45,867 bases of DNA from Alphaproteobacteria bacterium (GTDB lineage: Bacteria > Pseudomonadota > Alphaproteobacteria > Rhodobacterales > Rhodobacteraceae): the NCBI GenBank assembly GCA_030429105.1, contig JAUIDE010000002.1, forward strand, positions 71,896 to 117,762, given 5' to 3'. Below are positions 44,882-45,867 of the stretch, piece by piece. Made by a program: the position numbers and the translations under genes. How positions within the stretch are numbered: the stretch's first letter is position 1; every line of letters starts with the position of its first letter. A model generated the notes under the pieces. It did no database searches and was not told the DNA's origin. It saw only the letters and a program-made list of their open reading frames with translations.

Positions 44882-45867
44882 TCAGAAGAGGAAATCGTCC
44901 TCCCCGAACTCCGCGGCGTTCCGGTTTTCGAAGAGGATGGAGCCACGGGCATAGATGACGAGCACGTCGTCGCCCTGCTGCTCGATCGTCAGCGCCTCGA
45001 ACCCGGCGACGCCGCGCTTGAACTCCACCAGATCCACGTCCTGCTGGAAGCCGCGGATCACATCGGCGCCGTCGCCCGGCTTGAAGAGGAAAAGATCCGC
45101 CCCGCCGCCTCCCTTGAGCGTATCGGCGCCCTTGGCCCCCTCGATGCGGTCAGCGCCGGCCCCGCCGACCAGAAAATCTCGGCCGCCGCCGCCATGCAAT
45201 TCATCGTCGGCGGCTTGACCGAAGAGCCGGTCCGCGCCGCCGCCGCCCTTGATGGAATCGCCGCCGCCGCCGCCCCGCAGGACGTCGTCGCCCGACTGGC
45301 CGAGCAAAGTGTCGTCTCCGGCGAGTCCGCGGACGGTGTCGTTCCCGGCGCCTGCCGCCATACGCTCGGCGGAAGCGCCGCCCCTCATCGAGTCGTCTCC
45401 GGGGGTCGGCCCTCCGGGAGCGTCAGAGCGCGACGGGATTTCGAGCGTCGGAAGAGCGGGCGGCGGCGTCTCAGGGAGCGCTTCCGTCGTGACCGCCGGC
45501 GGAGTGGCGACGGGTGGCGGGACGGGAGCCGGGGGCGTGACGACAGGCGCCGTGTCGTCGGGAGTCGTTTGGACTGGCGGGATCGTCACCTTCGGAGGCG
45601 TAAGGGCAGGAGGCGCGACGGGGGGCGGCGGCACCGGCGAGGGCGTTACGGGCGGAGGCGTTTCGTCAGGCGTCGTCTCGACGGGCGGGATCGTCACCGT
45701 CGGGGGTGTGGGGGCAGGAGGCGCGACGGGAGACGGCGGCACTGGCGAGGGCTTTACGGGCGGACGCGTTTCGTCGGGCGTCGTCTCGACAGGCGGGAAC
45801 GACACCGTCGGAGGTGTGGGGGCAGGAGGCGCGACGGGAGACGGCGGCACTGGCGAGGGCTTTACGG
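44882..45867 (-). CDS. RTX-type calcium-binding secreted protein, C-terminal part (truncated by window edge)
   Basis: The visible 328 or so residues comprise Pro/Thr-rich tandem repeats, then about ten glycine-rich nonapeptides of the G-G-x-G-x-D type (for example GLAGDDTLLGQSGDDVLRG). A compact tail ends in FGEDDFLF. RTX nonapeptides bind calcium and fold after type I secretion, and the hydrophobic D-F-L-F end is a typical type I secretion signal. The N-terminus lies beyond the right edge, so the catalytic or adhesive domain is unknown. No TolC/HlyB/HlyD genes are in the window. Confidence 0.88.
   Translation of the reverse strand, partial: VKPSPVPPSPVAPPAPTPPTVSFPPVETTPDETRPPVKPSPVPPSPVAPPAPTPPTVTIPPVETTPDETPPPVTPSPVPPPPVAPPALTPPKVTIPPVQTTPDDTAPVVTPPAPVPPPVATPPAVTTEALPETPPPALPTLEIPSRSDAPGGPTPGDDSMRGGASAERMAAGAGNDTVRGLAGDDTLLGQSGDDVLRGGGGGDSIKGGGGADRLFGQAADDELHGGGGRDFLVGGAGADRIEGAKGADTLKGGGGADLFLFKPGDGADVIRGFQQDVDLVEFKRGVAGFEALTIEQQGDDVLVIYARGSILFENRNAAEFGEDDFLF
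45089..45382 (-). repeat. RTX nonapeptide repeat block
   Basis: About ten nine-residue units, G-x-x-G-x-D-x-L-x, run without interruption, coding for a calcium beta-roll. Several units have the Asp doubled (GDD) or replaced (SAE, KGA), so calcium affinity probably varies along the roll. Confidence 0.85.
45527..45867 (-). repeat. 108-bp tandem repeats coding for Pro/Thr-rich 36-residue units
   Basis: Three units (45743-45850, 45635-45742, 45527-45634 approximately) and the start of a fourth at the window edge encode VPPSPVAPPAPTPPTVTIPP followed by VETTPDETPPPVTPSP. Spacing is exactly 108 bases between the first two. Copies differ at a few codons, with the third most diverged, which suggests expansion from the N-terminal side. 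Confidence 0.85.

Overview
The window is a dense, GC-rich stretch of bacterial chromosome. It looks like an alphaproteobacterium of the Rhodobacterales type. The evidence is the codon use, the back-to-back hslU/hslV and hisB/hisH arrangement, a BamF-like (DUF3035) lipoprotein beside paired M16 peptidases and lspA, a system-I cytochrome c maturation module (ccmF, ccmH), and a small DUF6280-type protein. I see no rRNA, tRNA, CRISPR array, transposase, integrase or phage gene, so the window reads as core chromosome plus catabolic islands.

Region by region. (1) 1-6369, minus strand: an aromatic/quinate-type block. HDAC-like deacylase, TerB-domain protein, shikimate/quinate dehydrogenase, pcaH and pcaG are joined by four successive 4-base start/stop overlaps. 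They are followed by an ABC solute-binding protein, a divergent iron-type alcohol dehydrogenase and the start of an AraC-type regulator cut by the window edge. (2) 6639-10228, minus: glnE overlapped by a paaG-like enoyl-CoA isomerase. (3) 10679-17711, minus: ccmF-ccmH, a ThDP-dependent enzyme, ispE and a periplasmic TPR protein. (4) 17825-20526, plus: two tandem sulfotransferases, a DUF6280-type protein with a textbook terminator, and a VOC protein. (5) 20534-26267, minus: an inactive/active M16 pair, BamF-like lipoprotein, lspA, hslU and hslV. (6) 26372-28798, plus: hisB, hisH and a thiolase. (7) 28801-34542: a complete homoprotocatechuate meta-cleavage set, hpaF-hpaE-hpaD on minus and hpaG-hpaH-hpaI on plus, read from one divergent promoter region with a 14-bp perfect palindrome. 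(8) 34566-37290, plus: an RsbW-like kinase, a STAS protein, a FecR-domain protein and an OmpA-like lipoprotein. (9) 37410-42462: alpha/beta hydrolase, xthA, and oxyR divergent from katG. (10) 42526-44808: maeB. (11) 44882-45867: the C-terminal part of an RTX protein with Pro/Thr-rich 36-residue repeats, cut by the window edge.

Working together: two ring-cleavage routes lie about 26 kb apart, intradiol protocatechuate cleavage (pcaGH) and extradiol homoprotocatechuate cleavage (hpa). A PaaG-like isomerase and a thiolase could serve acyl-CoA steps. oxyR, katG and xthA form a peroxide-defence neighbourhood. The least explained unit is the RsbW/STAS/FecR/OmpA cluster, which looks like a partner-switch module physically linked to the cell envelope. 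No system here is demonstrably new from sequence alone; that cluster and the HDAC-TerB-dehydrogenase-dioxygenase operon are the best candidates.
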